Assembly (NCBI GenBank): GCA_016198625.1
Contig: JACQIH010000028.1
Location: 1-23,261 of the forward strand
Direction of reading: 5' to 3'
DNA from: Candidatus Aenigmatarchaeota archaeon
Lineage (GTDB): Archaea; Aenigmatarchaeota; Aenigmatarchaeia; GW2011-AR5
DNA: 23,261 bases
In this document: piece by piece, positions 7,587 through 13,683 of the stretch
How the letters are laid out: every line of letters begins with the position of its first letter
Position numbering within the stretch: the stretch's first letter is position 1
Translations under genes and position numbers: made by a program
Notes under the pieces: generated by a model
Database searches by the model: none
The model's input: the letters and a program-made list of their open reading frames with translations, nothing else
What the model was told of the DNA's origin: nothing

Positions 7587-7800
7587 TCCACAATTCCTCA
7601 TCAGTTTGGTCCAGCATTTTCTTGGTGGATTTGCCAAATTTAAGGCTGCCAAAGGTTTCCTTGAGGGCATCGGATTTTTTTCTTATCAAGATTTCTACTG
7701 AATCATTTGCCTTTATTTTTTCCTTTTCCGCGACATCCCTCGGGATAACTATGCCCAGCGACCTACCCCATCTTCTCACCTTTGTTTTCATGCCTTCCAT
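7579..7800 (-). CDS. vapB: VapB-type AbrB/MazE-fold antitoxin
   Basis: The 73-aa protein has an N-terminal SpoVT/AbrB swapped-hairpin DNA-binding domain (KTKVRRWGRSLGIVIPRDV, about residues 5-23, then IKANDSVEILIRKK). The C-terminal tail is acidic and helical (MLDQTDEELWND) and would wrap the toxin. ATG 7800 and ATG 7791 are both possible; 7800 is given. Just upstream is a perfect palindrome overlapping the promoter, consistent with autorepression by the VapBC complex, which is the standard scheme for this family. Confidence in antitoxin identity is high because of fold and position. Confidence 0.87.
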   Translation of the reverse strand: MEGMKTKVRRWGRSLGIVIPRDVAEKEKIKANDSVEILIRKKSDALKETFGSLKFGKSTKKMLDQTDEELWND

Positions 7801-7811
7801 AATACCACTAT

Positions 7812-7831
7812 TGATTATATCAATATAATCA
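7812..7831. promoter_or_regulatory. Probable vapBC operator palindrome
   Basis: TGATTATAT-CA-ATATAATCA is a perfect 9-bp inverted repeat with a 2-bp centre. It lies between the TATA-like ATTTAAAT (7831-7838) and the vapB start, a position where a bound AbrB-type VapBC complex would block transcription. Confidence 0.65.
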
Positions 7832-7838
7832 TTTAAAT
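7831..7838 (-). promoter_or_regulatory. TATA box for vapBC
   Basis: ATTTAAAT lies 31-38 nt upstream of the vapB ATG at 7800 and abuts the operator palindrome. Confidence 0.5.
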
Positions 7839-7849
7839 ACATACCGGAA

Positions 7850-7918
7850 TACGCCCGCGGTGCAGGCGTAATTGCCGCCATGCTTTAATCCTTTCGCGCC
7901 CGCAGTTGTCTCTGCGGG
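7850..7918. repeat. Two GC hairpins between vapB and trmB-like genes
   Basis: TACGCC (7850-7855) pairs with GGCGTA (7865-7870). CCCGCAG (7899-7905) pairs perfectly with CTGCGGG (7912-7918) around a 6-nt loop. Both lie in the 167-nt divergent gap between vapB and the TrmB-like regulator. No tRNA or known RNA is visible. They may insulate the two promoters or be parts of small palindromic repeats. Confidence 0.45.
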
Positions 7919-7929
7919 ATGGTAAAAGC

Positions 7930-7959
7930 TTATAAAGATTATCTTACGATTATAACGTA
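7930..7959 (+). promoter_or_regulatory. TrmB-like gene promoter with inverted repeat
   Basis: The TATA box TTATAAA is at 7930-7936, 35 nt before the ATG at 7968. Downstream, TACG (7945-7948) and CGTA (7956-7959) form a short inverted repeat with a 7-bp AT-rich spacer over the expected transcription start. Autoregulation by the encoded regulator is possible; the repeat is short and could be chance. Confidence 0.4.
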
Positions 7960-7967
7960 GTGAATTT

Positions 7968-8795
7968 ATGGTTGTAGCGACAGCAAAGACGATGGACGCG
8001 CTCCGCACGATAGGGCTTAACAAGTACGAGCGCAATCTGTGGGCAGCGCTGCTTTCTCGCGGCTCGGCTACCGCCGGCGAGCTTTCTGATATTTCTAACG
8101 TGCCTCGTTCCAGATGCTACGACGTCCTGGAATCGCTGGCCGCGCGCGGATTTGTCGTTGTGCAGCCGGGGAAGCCGCTGAAATACGTCGCGATATCGCC
8201 AAAAGAGGCTCTGGACCGCGCGAAGAAGAAGGTTGTCGAGGAAGCGCACGAGGTATCAGCGAAAATAGACAGGCTCGCGAAGAGCGACTCGCTGCGCGAA
8301 CTGGAAAAGCTGTTCAAGGAAAACATAAAGACCGTCAAGCCGGAAGACCTCACGGGTGCGCTGAAGGGCAGGCAGGCGATGCACCAGCAGCTCGAATCCA
8401 TGCTCAAGAAAGCGAAAAAGTCCGTGAAGCTGATGACAACGGAAACCGGCCTTGTGGAAATATCAGAGCAGCACGGCTCTATACTGAAGAAAGCTGCGGA
8501 TGCGGGCGTTAAAATTATGATAGCAGCCCCTGTCACGAAAGGCACTGAAGCTGTCGCCAAGGAAATGTCGAGATACGCACAGATACACGACATCGACGAC
8601 GTCGAGTACATAGAGCGCGTCGCCGGCAGGCTGTGCGTCGTCGACAGCCAGGAATTCCTGGTCGGGCTCACGGACGACACAAAGGTCCATCCCACGCAGG
8701 ACGTCTCGTTCTGGACCCAGAGCGACCACGTCACCGCCAACATGTTCGAGCCCATGTTCGAGCTGGTCTGGAAGCACTCGAAGCCGGTGAAATGA
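7968..8795 (+). CDS. TrmB-family transcriptional regulator
   Basis: The 275-aa protein has an N-terminal winged helix-turn-helix (residues about 8-68: LRTIGLNKYERNLWAALL, then the recognition region NVPRSRCYDVLESL, then RGFVVVQPGKPLKYVAISP). A coiled-coil linker (about 70-115) follows. The C-terminal domain resembles the phospholipase-D-like effector part of TrmB proteins (KKAKKSVKLMTTETG, AADAGVKIMIAAPVTK). TrmB proteins sense sugars or metabolites and control transport or metabolic genes. The ligand-binding extension of canonical sugar-responsive TrmB is absent, so the signal is unknown. No transporter lies nearby. It is divergent from vapBC and followed by two small genes on the same strand. 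Confidence 0.85.
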   Translation: MVVATAKTMDALRTIGLNKYERNLWAALLSRGSATAGELSDISNVPRSRCYDVLESLAARGFVVVQPGKPLKYVAISPKEALDRAKKKVVEEAHEVSAKIDRLAKSDSLRELEKLFKENIKTVKPEDLTGALKGRQAMHQQLESMLKKAKKSVKLMTTETGLVEISEQHGSILKKAADAGVKIMIAAPVTKGTEAVAKEMSRYAQIHDIDDVEYIERVAGRLCVVDSQEFLVGLTDDTKVHPTQDVSFWTQSDHVTANMFEPMFELVWKHSKPVK

Positions 8796-8812
8796 AACGA
8801 TAGGTAATTTTT

Positions 8813-9091
8813 ATGGCGCGCGGTCCGTTTAGACAACTTCGTAGGAAAATTGTGACAGCACTAAACAAGGAAGGTTTTCTTGTTAGACGATTCCCGGGTC
8901 ATGTTCCTCAATATGGAATTCTTCATGGTAATGCTCAAGTTGGTCTTCTTGTACCGTTAAGCGACGGTTATCATCTTTCCATGGATATTGAATATGCGCC
9001 AAGAGTCAGGGAAGCACTTCCTCCATCTTTTGAAATGCCTTATGGTAAAAATGTAAAATTTGCTTATGAAGCTGGATCTGCCTTGCATTAA
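8813..9091 (+). CDS. Hypothetical protein (92 aa), AT-richer than its neighbours
   Basis: The protein starts MARGPFRQLRRK, with a basic N-terminus, then an aromatic, beta-prone stretch (YGILHGNAQVGLLVPLSDGYHLSMDIEYAP) with no membrane helix. I recognise no family. Third codon positions use far more A and T than the regulator just upstream, which suggests a different origin or weak codon selection. The start lies 17 nt after the TrmB-like stop, so it may be co-transcribed with it; a weak GGTAA precedes the ATG. Coding is supported by a long frame with a natural composition. Confidence 0.55.
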   Translation: MARGPFRQLRRKIVTALNKEGFLVRRFPGHVPQYGILHGNAQVGLLVPLSDGYHLSMDIEYAPRVREALPPSFEMPYGKNVKFAYEAGSALH

Positions 9092-9107
9092 CTTCCAGCG
9101 AACTCTG

Positions 9108-9121
9108 CGGGCTAAAGCCCG
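9108..9121. repeat. Short GC hairpin
   Basis: CGGGCT-AA-AGCCCG is a perfect 6-bp inverted repeat 16 nt after the stop of the 92-aa gene. A second weak repeat, GGATT/AATCC at 9135-9150, follows and includes the TATA-like GATTAAAATA. Together they may separate the two small genes. Confidence 0.4.
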
Positions 9122-9180
9122 AAGATTTCTTCGTGGATTAAAATAAATCCCTTTTTCTGCTTTGCGGCTGTCGTTTTATT

Positions 9181-9528
9181 ATGGAGAAATCCGCTGTTGC
9201 TGTTGTGAGCAATTCAGGAGAATTTGTAAGGAAAATCAGGGAAAGACTACCGGAAAAGCCGCTGTACGAATTATGGTTTTTTGATTCTCCCGGAAGCGTG
9301 GAGGACAGGGAATACTTGATTTTTGCAATTAACATGATACCGCCGCATACCAATTATTTTCATGTATATGGTTTGGTCAGGCGGGTACAAGAAAGAGCAA
9401 TGGTTTATTTAGTCAAGGGCTCCATAGGAACTGATTATATTGATTCTAAAGTCAAAGGGCGTGAAATGGAGCCTGTTACGGGAATTTTGAAAGAAGACGA
9501 ATTAATAAGATTGATAACAACATCGTAA
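9181..9528 (+). CDS. Hypothetical soluble protein (115 aa), AT-richer than its neighbours
   Basis: The protein alternates strands and helices (AVAVVSNSGEFVRKIRERL, ELWFFDSPGS, YLIFAINMIPPHTNYFHVYGLVRRV, ILKEDELIRLITTS). It has no membrane segments and no motif that I can place in a family. Codon use is AT-rich, like the 92-aa gene before it and unlike the GC-rich genes on both sides. The upstream gap has a TATA-like GATTAAAATA inside a small inverted repeat. The gene converges on the MgtC-like gene with a 15-nt gap. The pair of AT-rich genes may have arrived together, possibly with the nearby vapBC. Confidence 0.6.
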   Translation: MEKSAVAVVSNSGEFVRKIRERLPEKPLYELWFFDSPGSVEDREYLIFAINMIPPHTNYFHVYGLVRRVQERAMVYLVKGSIGTDYIDSKVKGREMEPVTGILKEDELIRLITTS

Positions 9529-9543
9529 TTATTTTCTTCAGTA

Positions 9544-9972
9544 TTATTTCTTCCTCTTCAGCGTTATCTTCTCGAGCTGCTTCCCCGCGACCTGGACGAG
9601 CAGGACGACCAGGGCCGTCCCGACGGCTATTTCGTACATGCCGAGGCCTATCGAGAGCCCTATGGCGCCTATGACCCAGACTTCCGCCGCGGTCGTCAGG
9701 CCCGTTATGTGCTCCCTGCCGCGGATTATCATTCCCGCGCCCAGAAAGCCCAGCCCGGTGACAATCCCGCCGGCGACTCCCGGATAAAGGACAGCGCCGC
9801 TTGAATCCTGCAGCGAAGCCAGCATCCCGAAAAAAGCAGCGCCCATGCATACCAGCGCGCTGGTGCGTATGTCCGCAGGCTTGTTCCTTACCTGCCTTTC
9901 CAGGCCGAGCATGCCGCCGAGAAAAGCGGCTATAAGAATCTTCGAGACCATTCCGCCTTCAATCAGGACCAT
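9544..9972 (-). CDS. MgtC/SapB-family membrane protein
   Basis: The 142-aa protein matches the hydrophobic N-terminal domain of the MgtC family. It has GMLGLERQVRNKPADIRTSALVC, which contains the conserved E-R and R-T-x-x-L features. Further membrane segments follow, including GGIVTGLGFLGAGMIIRG and TTAAEVWVIGAIGLSIGLG. About four to five transmembrane helices are expected. MgtC proteins are linked to magnesium homeostasis and, in some bacteria, to inhibition of the ATP synthase; the role in archaea is not established. It lacks the C-terminal soluble domain of longer MgtC proteins. It is divergent from the Elp3 gene. Confidence 0.87.
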   Translation of the reverse strand: MVLIEGGMVSKILIAAFLGGMLGLERQVRNKPADIRTSALVCMGAAFFGMLASLQDSSGAVLYPGVAGGIVTGLGFLGAGMIIRGREHITGLTTAAEVWVIGAIGLSIGLGMYEIAVGTALVVLLVQVAGKQLEKITLKRKK

Positions 9973-9992
9973 GTTTTTATATTGTCCGTCCA

Positions 9993-10001
9993 GTTAATAA
10001 G
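9993..10001. promoter_or_regulatory. Possible shared TATA element between mgtC-like and elp3
   Basis: GTTAATAAG is centred at 9997, which is 25 nt from the Elp3 ATG (10022, plus strand) and 25 nt from the MgtC-like ATG (9972, minus strand). The TTAATAA core could serve both directions, giving two leaderless transcripts from one 49-nt gap. Confidence 0.45.
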
Positions 10002-10021
10002 TTTTTACCCGAAAGAAGATT

Positions 10022-11617
10022 ATGGAACCAGACAGCGCGAAGGCCTGCGTTGAAATTGTAGAGAAGATAAAATCAGGTAAAATAGCGACCAGGGCCGAGC
10101 TTGAAAGGGAGAAAATAAGCATATCGCGGAAATACAGCCTCGGGAAGCTGCTGAAAAACTCGGAGCTGATAAGCGCAGCGGACGACGCCGCTGTGGCAAA
10201 ATTCCTGAAGACCAAGCCCGTCAGGACCCTGAGCGGCGTCGCGAACATCGCCGTCATGTGGCTGGGCGACGTTGCCGGGGACGTGAATTTTTCCTGCCCG
10301 TTCCACTGCGTTTTCTGCCCCCAGGGAAAACACGCAATTAGCGACACGATAGTGTCGGTGCCGAAAAGCTACACGGGAACGGAGCCGACAACAATGCGCG
10401 CTATGCGCAACCGCTTCGACCCCTGTATGCAGGTACGGAGCAGGCTCAAGCAATTCCATCTGCTTGGTCACAAAACCGACAAGTGCGAGCTAATAATCAT
10501 GGGCGGCACATTCATGGCGTGGTCGAAGCAGAAAAGGGATGACTTCATCCTGCAATGTTTCAACGCTTTCAATCAGCGGGAGGCGGACAGCATCGAAGAA
10601 TCCCACATGATAAACGAAGGCGCGCAGCGCCGGGTTGTCGGGCTTACGATAGAAACAAGGGCCGACTACTGCTCTGATTCGCAGATAAAGGAAATGCTGT
10701 CCTACGGCTGCACGCGCGCGGAAGTCGGCGTGCAGAGCACGTCGGAGCTGCTGCTGGAAAGGATGAAGCGGGGCCATGGAGCCGAGGCGAACAAAGAAGC
10801 CTTTGCAAAGCTGCGCGAAGCGGGACTGAAGGTGTGCGCGCACTGGATGCCCGGGCTCACGGGGCTTGTGAAGAAAGACATGGACCAGGAAATAGAAAGC
10901 TTCGCTGAACTTTTTGACGACCCGGCCTACAGGCCCGACGAGCTCAAGATATATCCGACCCTTGTCGTACCCGGCACGGAACTTCATGAGATGTGGAGCA
11001 GCGGCAAGTACGAGCCGCTGACATACGAGGAAGGCACTGAATTGCTGGCGAGAATCAAGGTCATCGTCCCGCCCTACGTCAGAATCAAGCGGATTATGCG
11101 CGACATTTCCGAGCACGAAGCCGTGGCGGGCGCGAGGAAAACAAACCTGCGGCAGCTGCTGAGAGAAGAAATGACAAGGAAAGGACTGCAATGCCGATGC
11201 ATAAGATGCAGGGAAGTCGGGCTGAGCAGAAAGAAAGCAGGGAACGCAGAGATGCTTGCCAAGAAATACGAGGCATCAAGCGGCATCGAGCACTTCCTCT
11301 CGTTCGAGGACGTGAAGAACGACCTGCTCGTTGCGTTCCTGAGGCTGCGCATCGACCAGAGCGACGCAGCGAAGATAAGGGAGCTTCACGTTTACGGGCA
11401 GATGGTCCCGCTCGACGACGGCGCTTCGCCAGCGGACTTCCAGCACCGCGGTTTCGGCAAGGCCCTGATGCAGAAAGCGGAGGAAATCGCGGAGGAAAGC
11501 GGCAAGAAATCGGTCCATGTCACGTCGGGCGTAGGCGTCCGCGGCTATTACAAAAAGCTCGGGTACTCGCCGCAGCACCATTACATGGTGAAGAATCTCG
11601 ACGAAACAAAACTTTAA
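10022..11617 (+). CDS. elp3: Elp3: tRNA uridine(34) carboxymethyl-forming radical SAM / acetyltransferase
   Basis: The 531-aa protein is a full-length archaeal Elp3. The radical SAM cluster cysteines are C92, C96 and C99 (SCPFHCVFCPQG). Characteristic stretches SYTGTEPTTMRAMRNRFDP, MGGTFMAW and GLTIETRADYC follow. The GNAT acetyltransferase domain is at the C-terminus (about 430-531; HRGFGKALMQKAEEIA and GVRGYYKKLGY). A lysine/arginine-rich middle with a CRCIRCREVG cysteine cluster is also as in the family. The enzyme uses acetyl-CoA and SAM to make cm5U at the tRNA wobble position. Archaea have Elp3 without the other Elongator subunits; none are nearby. The start is supported by a TATA box 25 nt upstream. 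Confidence 0.95.
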   Translation: MEPDSAKACVEIVEKIKSGKIATRAELEREKISISRKYSLGKLLKNSELISAADDAAVAKFLKTKPVRTLSGVANIAVMWLGDVAGDVNFSCPFHCVFCPQGKHAISDTIVSVPKSYTGTEPTTMRAMRNRFDPCMQVRSRLKQFHLLGHKTDKCELIIMGGTFMAWSKQKRDDFILQCFNAFNQREADSIEESHMINEGAQRRVVGLTIETRADYCSDSQIKEMLSYGCTRAEVGVQSTSELLLERMKRGHGAEANKEAFAKLREAGLKVCAHWMPGLTGLVKKDMDQEIESFAELFDDPAYRPDELKIYPTLVVPGTELHEMWSSGKYEPLTYEEGTELLARIKVIVPPYVRIKRIMRDISEHEAVAGARKTNLRQLLREEMTRKGLQCRCIRCREVGLSRKKAGNAEMLAKKYEASSGIEHFLSFEDVKNDLLVAFLRLRIDQSDAAKIRELHVYGQMVPLDDGASPADFQHRGFGKALMQKAEEIAEESGKKSVHVTSGVGVRGYYKKLGYSPQHHYMVKNLDETKL

Positions 11618-11664
11618 GCATTCTCGGCTGCATTAATTTCACAGGTAGTGGATGACTGCTTCTG

Positions 11665-11688
11665 CACGACGTGCCTTAATACGTCGTG
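11665..11688. promoter_or_regulatory. Perfect inverted repeat next to a start codon
   Basis: CACGACGT (11665-11672) and ACGTCGTG (11681-11688) are exact reverse complements with an 8-nt AT-rich spacer (GCCTTAAT). The repeat ends 6 nt before the ATG at 11695 and covers an alternative GTG start at 11686. It could be a DNA operator or an RNA hairpin hiding the start site; there is no following T-run, so it is not a simple terminator. Confidence 0.5.
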
Positions 11689-11694
11689 ATATCG

Positions 11695-11931
11695 ATGGCA
11701 ACCCTTGAGCAGGAAATGCGCCATGAAATGGAAAAGCTGGAAAAGGAAATAAAAGACATAGACATGGACCTGCAGAAAGTGCGCGACAAGATGCTCGTTC
11801 TCATGGAAAGCAGGAAAAGGAAAGAGCACGACCTGAGGATCCTGAAAATAAATTTCGGCATAGAGGAGCCCGAGGACGATATACAGATCACCCTTGAGCG
11901 CATCCTGAAAGAGCGCTACATGAAGGCCTAG
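11695..11931 (+). CDS. Small coiled-coil protein (78 aa)
   Basis: The protein is almost wholly helical and charged, with heptad spacing from MATLEQEMRHEMEKLEKEI through RILKINFGIEEP. A break follows and a final helix (ITLERILKERYMKA). It probably forms a coiled-coil dimer. I recognise no family; short coiled-coil proteins of this kind can be adaptors, or prefoldin-like in shape. ATG 11695 is preferred; an in-frame GTG at 11686 lies within a perfect inverted repeat. It ends with a 4-nt convergent overlap with the DedA-like gene. Confidence 0.6.
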   Translation: MATLEQEMRHEMEKLEKEIKDIDMDLQKVRDKMLVLMESRKRKEHDLRILKINFGIEEPEDDIQITLERILKERYMKA

Positions 11932-12527
11932 CTGCTCACTTTCCTGTCGAAGTATTCTCCCGCTTTCTTCAGCGCGTGGTACAGCACGATAACGCCTACC
12001 ACGACAAGGAAAGTGAATAATTCAAAATAGCTTTCTATGAAATTGAGTATTTCAGGTCCCAGGAGCATGAGCAGGCCCGCGACCAGGAAGAACCGCGCGC
12101 CCCTGCCTATGACGGAAATCCAGAGCAGGCTCTTCACGTTGTGCCTGAACACGCCCGCGGCTATCGTGAAAATCTTGTACGGTATGGGCGTGAATGCCGC
12201 GATTGCTATTGCCCAGTCGCCGTATTTCTTGAAGTATCTCTCGACCTTGTCGGTCTTCTTCGTCCCGGCTATTTTTATCAGAACAGGCCGCCCGCCCCTG
12301 AGGCCTATATAGTAACCGAGCAGCGCGCCCAGAACGGAACCGACCGTGCATACGAGGGCGTACCACAAGCCAAGCTGCGGGTTGATGAGCACCAAAGGTA
12401 TGAGGAGCAGGTCGGGAGGAATAGGAAAGAAAGACGACTCCATGAACGCCACGGCAAACAAGCCTAATTCTCCGTAGGGCAGGAAAGTCTGCTGGGACCA
12501 GAGAATCAGGTCAGCAATGACAGACAT
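11928..12527 (-). CDS. DedA/VTT-domain membrane protein (YqaA/SNARE-associated family)
   Basis: The 199-aa protein has about five hydrophobic segments and the VTT core. An N-terminal re-entrant region with E-x-SFFPIPPDLLLIPL is followed by a glycine-rich GSVLGALLGYYIGLRGG. A second re-entrant region has FTPIPYKIFTIAAGVFRHN, and the conserved arginine is in IGRGARF. DedA/VTT proteins act as lipid scramblases or undecaprenyl/polyprenyl-phosphate transporters in the membrane. In archaea the substrate is not known. The ATG at 12527 has a TATA box about 28 nt upstream (TATTTAAC on the minus strand). Confidence 0.88.
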   Translation of the reverse strand: MSVIADLILWSQQTFLPYGELGLFAVAFMESSFFPIPPDLLLIPLVLINPQLGLWYALVCTVGSVLGALLGYYIGLRGGRPVLIKIAGTKKTDKVERYFKKYGDWAIAIAAFTPIPYKIFTIAAGVFRHNVKSLLWISVIGRGARFFLVAGLLMLLGPEILNFIESYFELFTFLVVVGVIVLYHALKKAGEYFDRKVSS

Positions 12528-12551
12528 TGGACTAAACTTCGGAAGAAGCGG

Positions 12552-12558
12552 TTAAATA
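12552..12558 (-). promoter_or_regulatory. TATA box for the DedA-like gene
   Basis: TATTTAA on the minus strand is centred 28 nt from the ATG at 12527, so the DedA-like gene has its own promoter separate from the ribosomal string. Confidence 0.5.
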
Positions 12559-12574
12559 GATTCGCGATTGTGTG

Positions 12575-12617
12575 AAAAACCATTGCCTAAAGGTAATGGC
12601 ATCTGAAAGATGCCATT
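12575..12617 (-). terminator. Overlapping hairpins followed by a T-run, candidate 3' end of the ribosomal string
   Basis: AATGGCATCT (12595-12604) pairs perfectly with AGATGCCATT (12608-12617) over a GAA triloop. CCATTGCCT (12580-12588) pairs with AGGTAATGG (12591-12599) with one G-U. They share the AATGG segment and so exclude each other. On the minus strand the second hairpin is followed at once by five T (12575-12579), consistent with a termination site downstream of uS5. Confidence 0.5.
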
Positions 12618-12645
12618 GATATTATCAGCAATGTTTTTTACATCT

Positions 12646-12690
12646 AACATTCCACCTAAACAACCACCATCTAAAGATAGGTGGAATGTT
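12646..12690. repeat. Long perfect inverted repeat downstream of uS5
   Basis: AACATTCCACCT (12646-12657) and AGGTGGAATGTT (12679-12690) are a perfect 12-bp inverted repeat. Inside, ATCT-AA-AGAT forms a small hairpin, and a second CCACC (12664-12668) competes for the same GGTGG arm. With the adjacent hairpins this makes a low-GC structured block within the 197-nt gap from 12528 to 12724. No reading frame in the gap looks real. Confidence 0.6.
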
Positions 12691-12724
12691 CAGATTTCAA
12701 AATTATGTCTAGACCATATTTATC

Positions 12725-13468
12725 TTATGCGCTGTTCGCCGTCGCCTCTGCCTCTGCCTCTGCCTGCTCCGCCGCTTCCGTGGCCTGCTTCTCTTCCTTC
12801 GTGAGTTGTTCAGCTCCCTTCCCGCCGAGCCTCATGTTGTTGAGGTTCTTGAACGCGCTGTAGATCGCGGTGACGTAGTTGATGCGCGCCCTCGTGTTGC
12901 CGTAGGATTTCGTCCATACGTCGCGCACGCCCGCGAGGCGCAGTATCTTCTTCCCTTCGTCCGCGGCTGCGATCCCGAGGCCGCGCGGCGCGGGCTTCAG
13001 CACGACGGTCACGGAGCCGGACTTCCCCGCGGTCTCGGACGGTATGCTGTGCGTTCCGCCGCACGCGCATTCCCATGAGCCGCACCCTCTCTTGATGGGG
13101 ATGATGTTCAGCTTCGCTTCCTCCGTCGCCTTGTCTATCGCGTCGCGGTGCTCCAGAGCCTGCGACTTGCCGATGCCGATGTAGCCGTCGCCGTTGCCTA
13201 CTATAACCATGGCGCTTATCCTGAACCGGCGCCCCGAGCGGTGCATCCTCGCTGTCCTGCGCGTCGGAGTCCTTCTTATTCCGCCTCCCTTGCCGGGAGA
13301 GCCGCCTATGAGAATTATCTCGCTCTGCAGGTTCGGCAGCAGCCTGTCGACTATCTCCGGTTCCTTGATTTTCTTTCCCGATTCGAAGACCTGCTCCATG
13401 GAGGCTATCGTTCCTTCCATCACGCGCCTTCCAAGCTCGGTTTTCGGTCTCCAGTTTTCCATCGCCAT
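12725..13468 (-). CDS. rps5: Small-subunit ribosomal protein uS5
   Basis: The 247-aa protein is archaeal uS5. It has an N-terminal WRPKTELGRRVMEG, the double-stranded RNA-binding fold with RRFRISAMVIVGNGDGYIG and GIGKS, and a CGSWECACGGTHSIP segment typical of the archaeal form. PAPRGLGIAA and VWTKSYGNTRARINYV follow. A C-terminal tail rich in Ala and Glu (about residues 225-247) goes beyond the usual end. It binds 16S rRNA helix 34 and surrounds the mRNA entry tunnel. A GAGGTG ribosome binding site lies about 8 nt upstream of the ATG. It is the last ribosomal gene of the string; uL30, uL15 and SecY, which often follow, are absent. Confidence 0.97.
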   Translation of the reverse strand: MAMENWRPKTELGRRVMEGTIASMEQVFESGKKIKEPEIVDRLLPNLQSEIILIGGSPGKGGGIRRTPTRRTARMHRSGRRFRISAMVIVGNGDGYIGIGKSQALEHRDAIDKATEEAKLNIIPIKRGCGSWECACGGTHSIPSETAGKSGSVTVVLKPAPRGLGIAAADEGKKILRLAGVRDVWTKSYGNTRARINYVTAIYSAFKNLNNMRLGGKGAEQLTKEEKQATEAAEQAEAEAEATANSA

Positions 13469-13490
13469 AGAAAAGACACCTCATGCGATT

Positions 13491-13509
13491 GAAGTTCCTG
13501 CGGAACTTC
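13491..13509. repeat. Perfect palindrome with triloop between 44-aa gene and uS5
   Basis: GAAGTTCC (13491-13498) pairs with GGAACTTC (13502-13509) around TGC. It lies in the 80-nt gap ahead of uS5, 23 nt upstream of its ATG and just before the GAGGTG ribosome binding site. It is similar in form to the other triloop palindromes in this string. Confidence 0.6.
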
Positions 13510-13548
13510 GGTTTCTCTTTTCTTTCTCTACTATCTTCCCTTATTACT

Positions 13549-13683
13549 TCAGCTGCTCCTGAGCAGAATCCTGATACGCGACTTTATCGAGCTCTTGAGC
13601 TCTTTCTTCTTCTGCTCCCTCTTCCTCACGAATATCCTTACGTTGTTCTTGACATAACTCAGCGCTGCGAATTTTCTAGCCAT
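13549..13683 (-). CDS. Small basic protein (44 aa) between uL18 and uS5
   Basis: The frame begins MARKFAALSYVKNNV and is rich in Lys/Arg (REQKKKELKSS, SRIRILLRSS), with a predicted charge well above zero and one or two helices. Its ATG overlaps the uL18 TAA stop by 1 nt (TAATG) and has a strong GGAGGGG ribosome binding site 6 nt upstream, which is good evidence for translation. uL18 and uS5 are usually adjacent in archaea, so this is an extra gene. It matches no ribosomal protein that I know; a small rRNA-binding protein is the natural guess. A hairpin CTGCTC/GAGCAG overlaps its last codons. Confidence 0.6.
   Translation of the reverse strand: MARKFAALSYVKNNVRIFVRKREQKKKELKSSIKSRIRILLRSS

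Noticed and set aside
7850..7918. tRNA or other structured RNA gene between vapB and the TrmB-like gene
   Set aside because: The hairpins do not form a cloverleaf, and no T-loop or CCA-adjacent pattern is seen. I saw no tRNA or rRNA anywhere in the window.
12575..12690. CRISPR array
   Set aside because: The repeats are inverted, not direct and regularly spaced, and no cas genes are present.
12610..12804. Short plus-strand frames in the gap after uS5
   Set aside because: They run through hairpins and then antisense to uS5; no start signal or recognisable protein.
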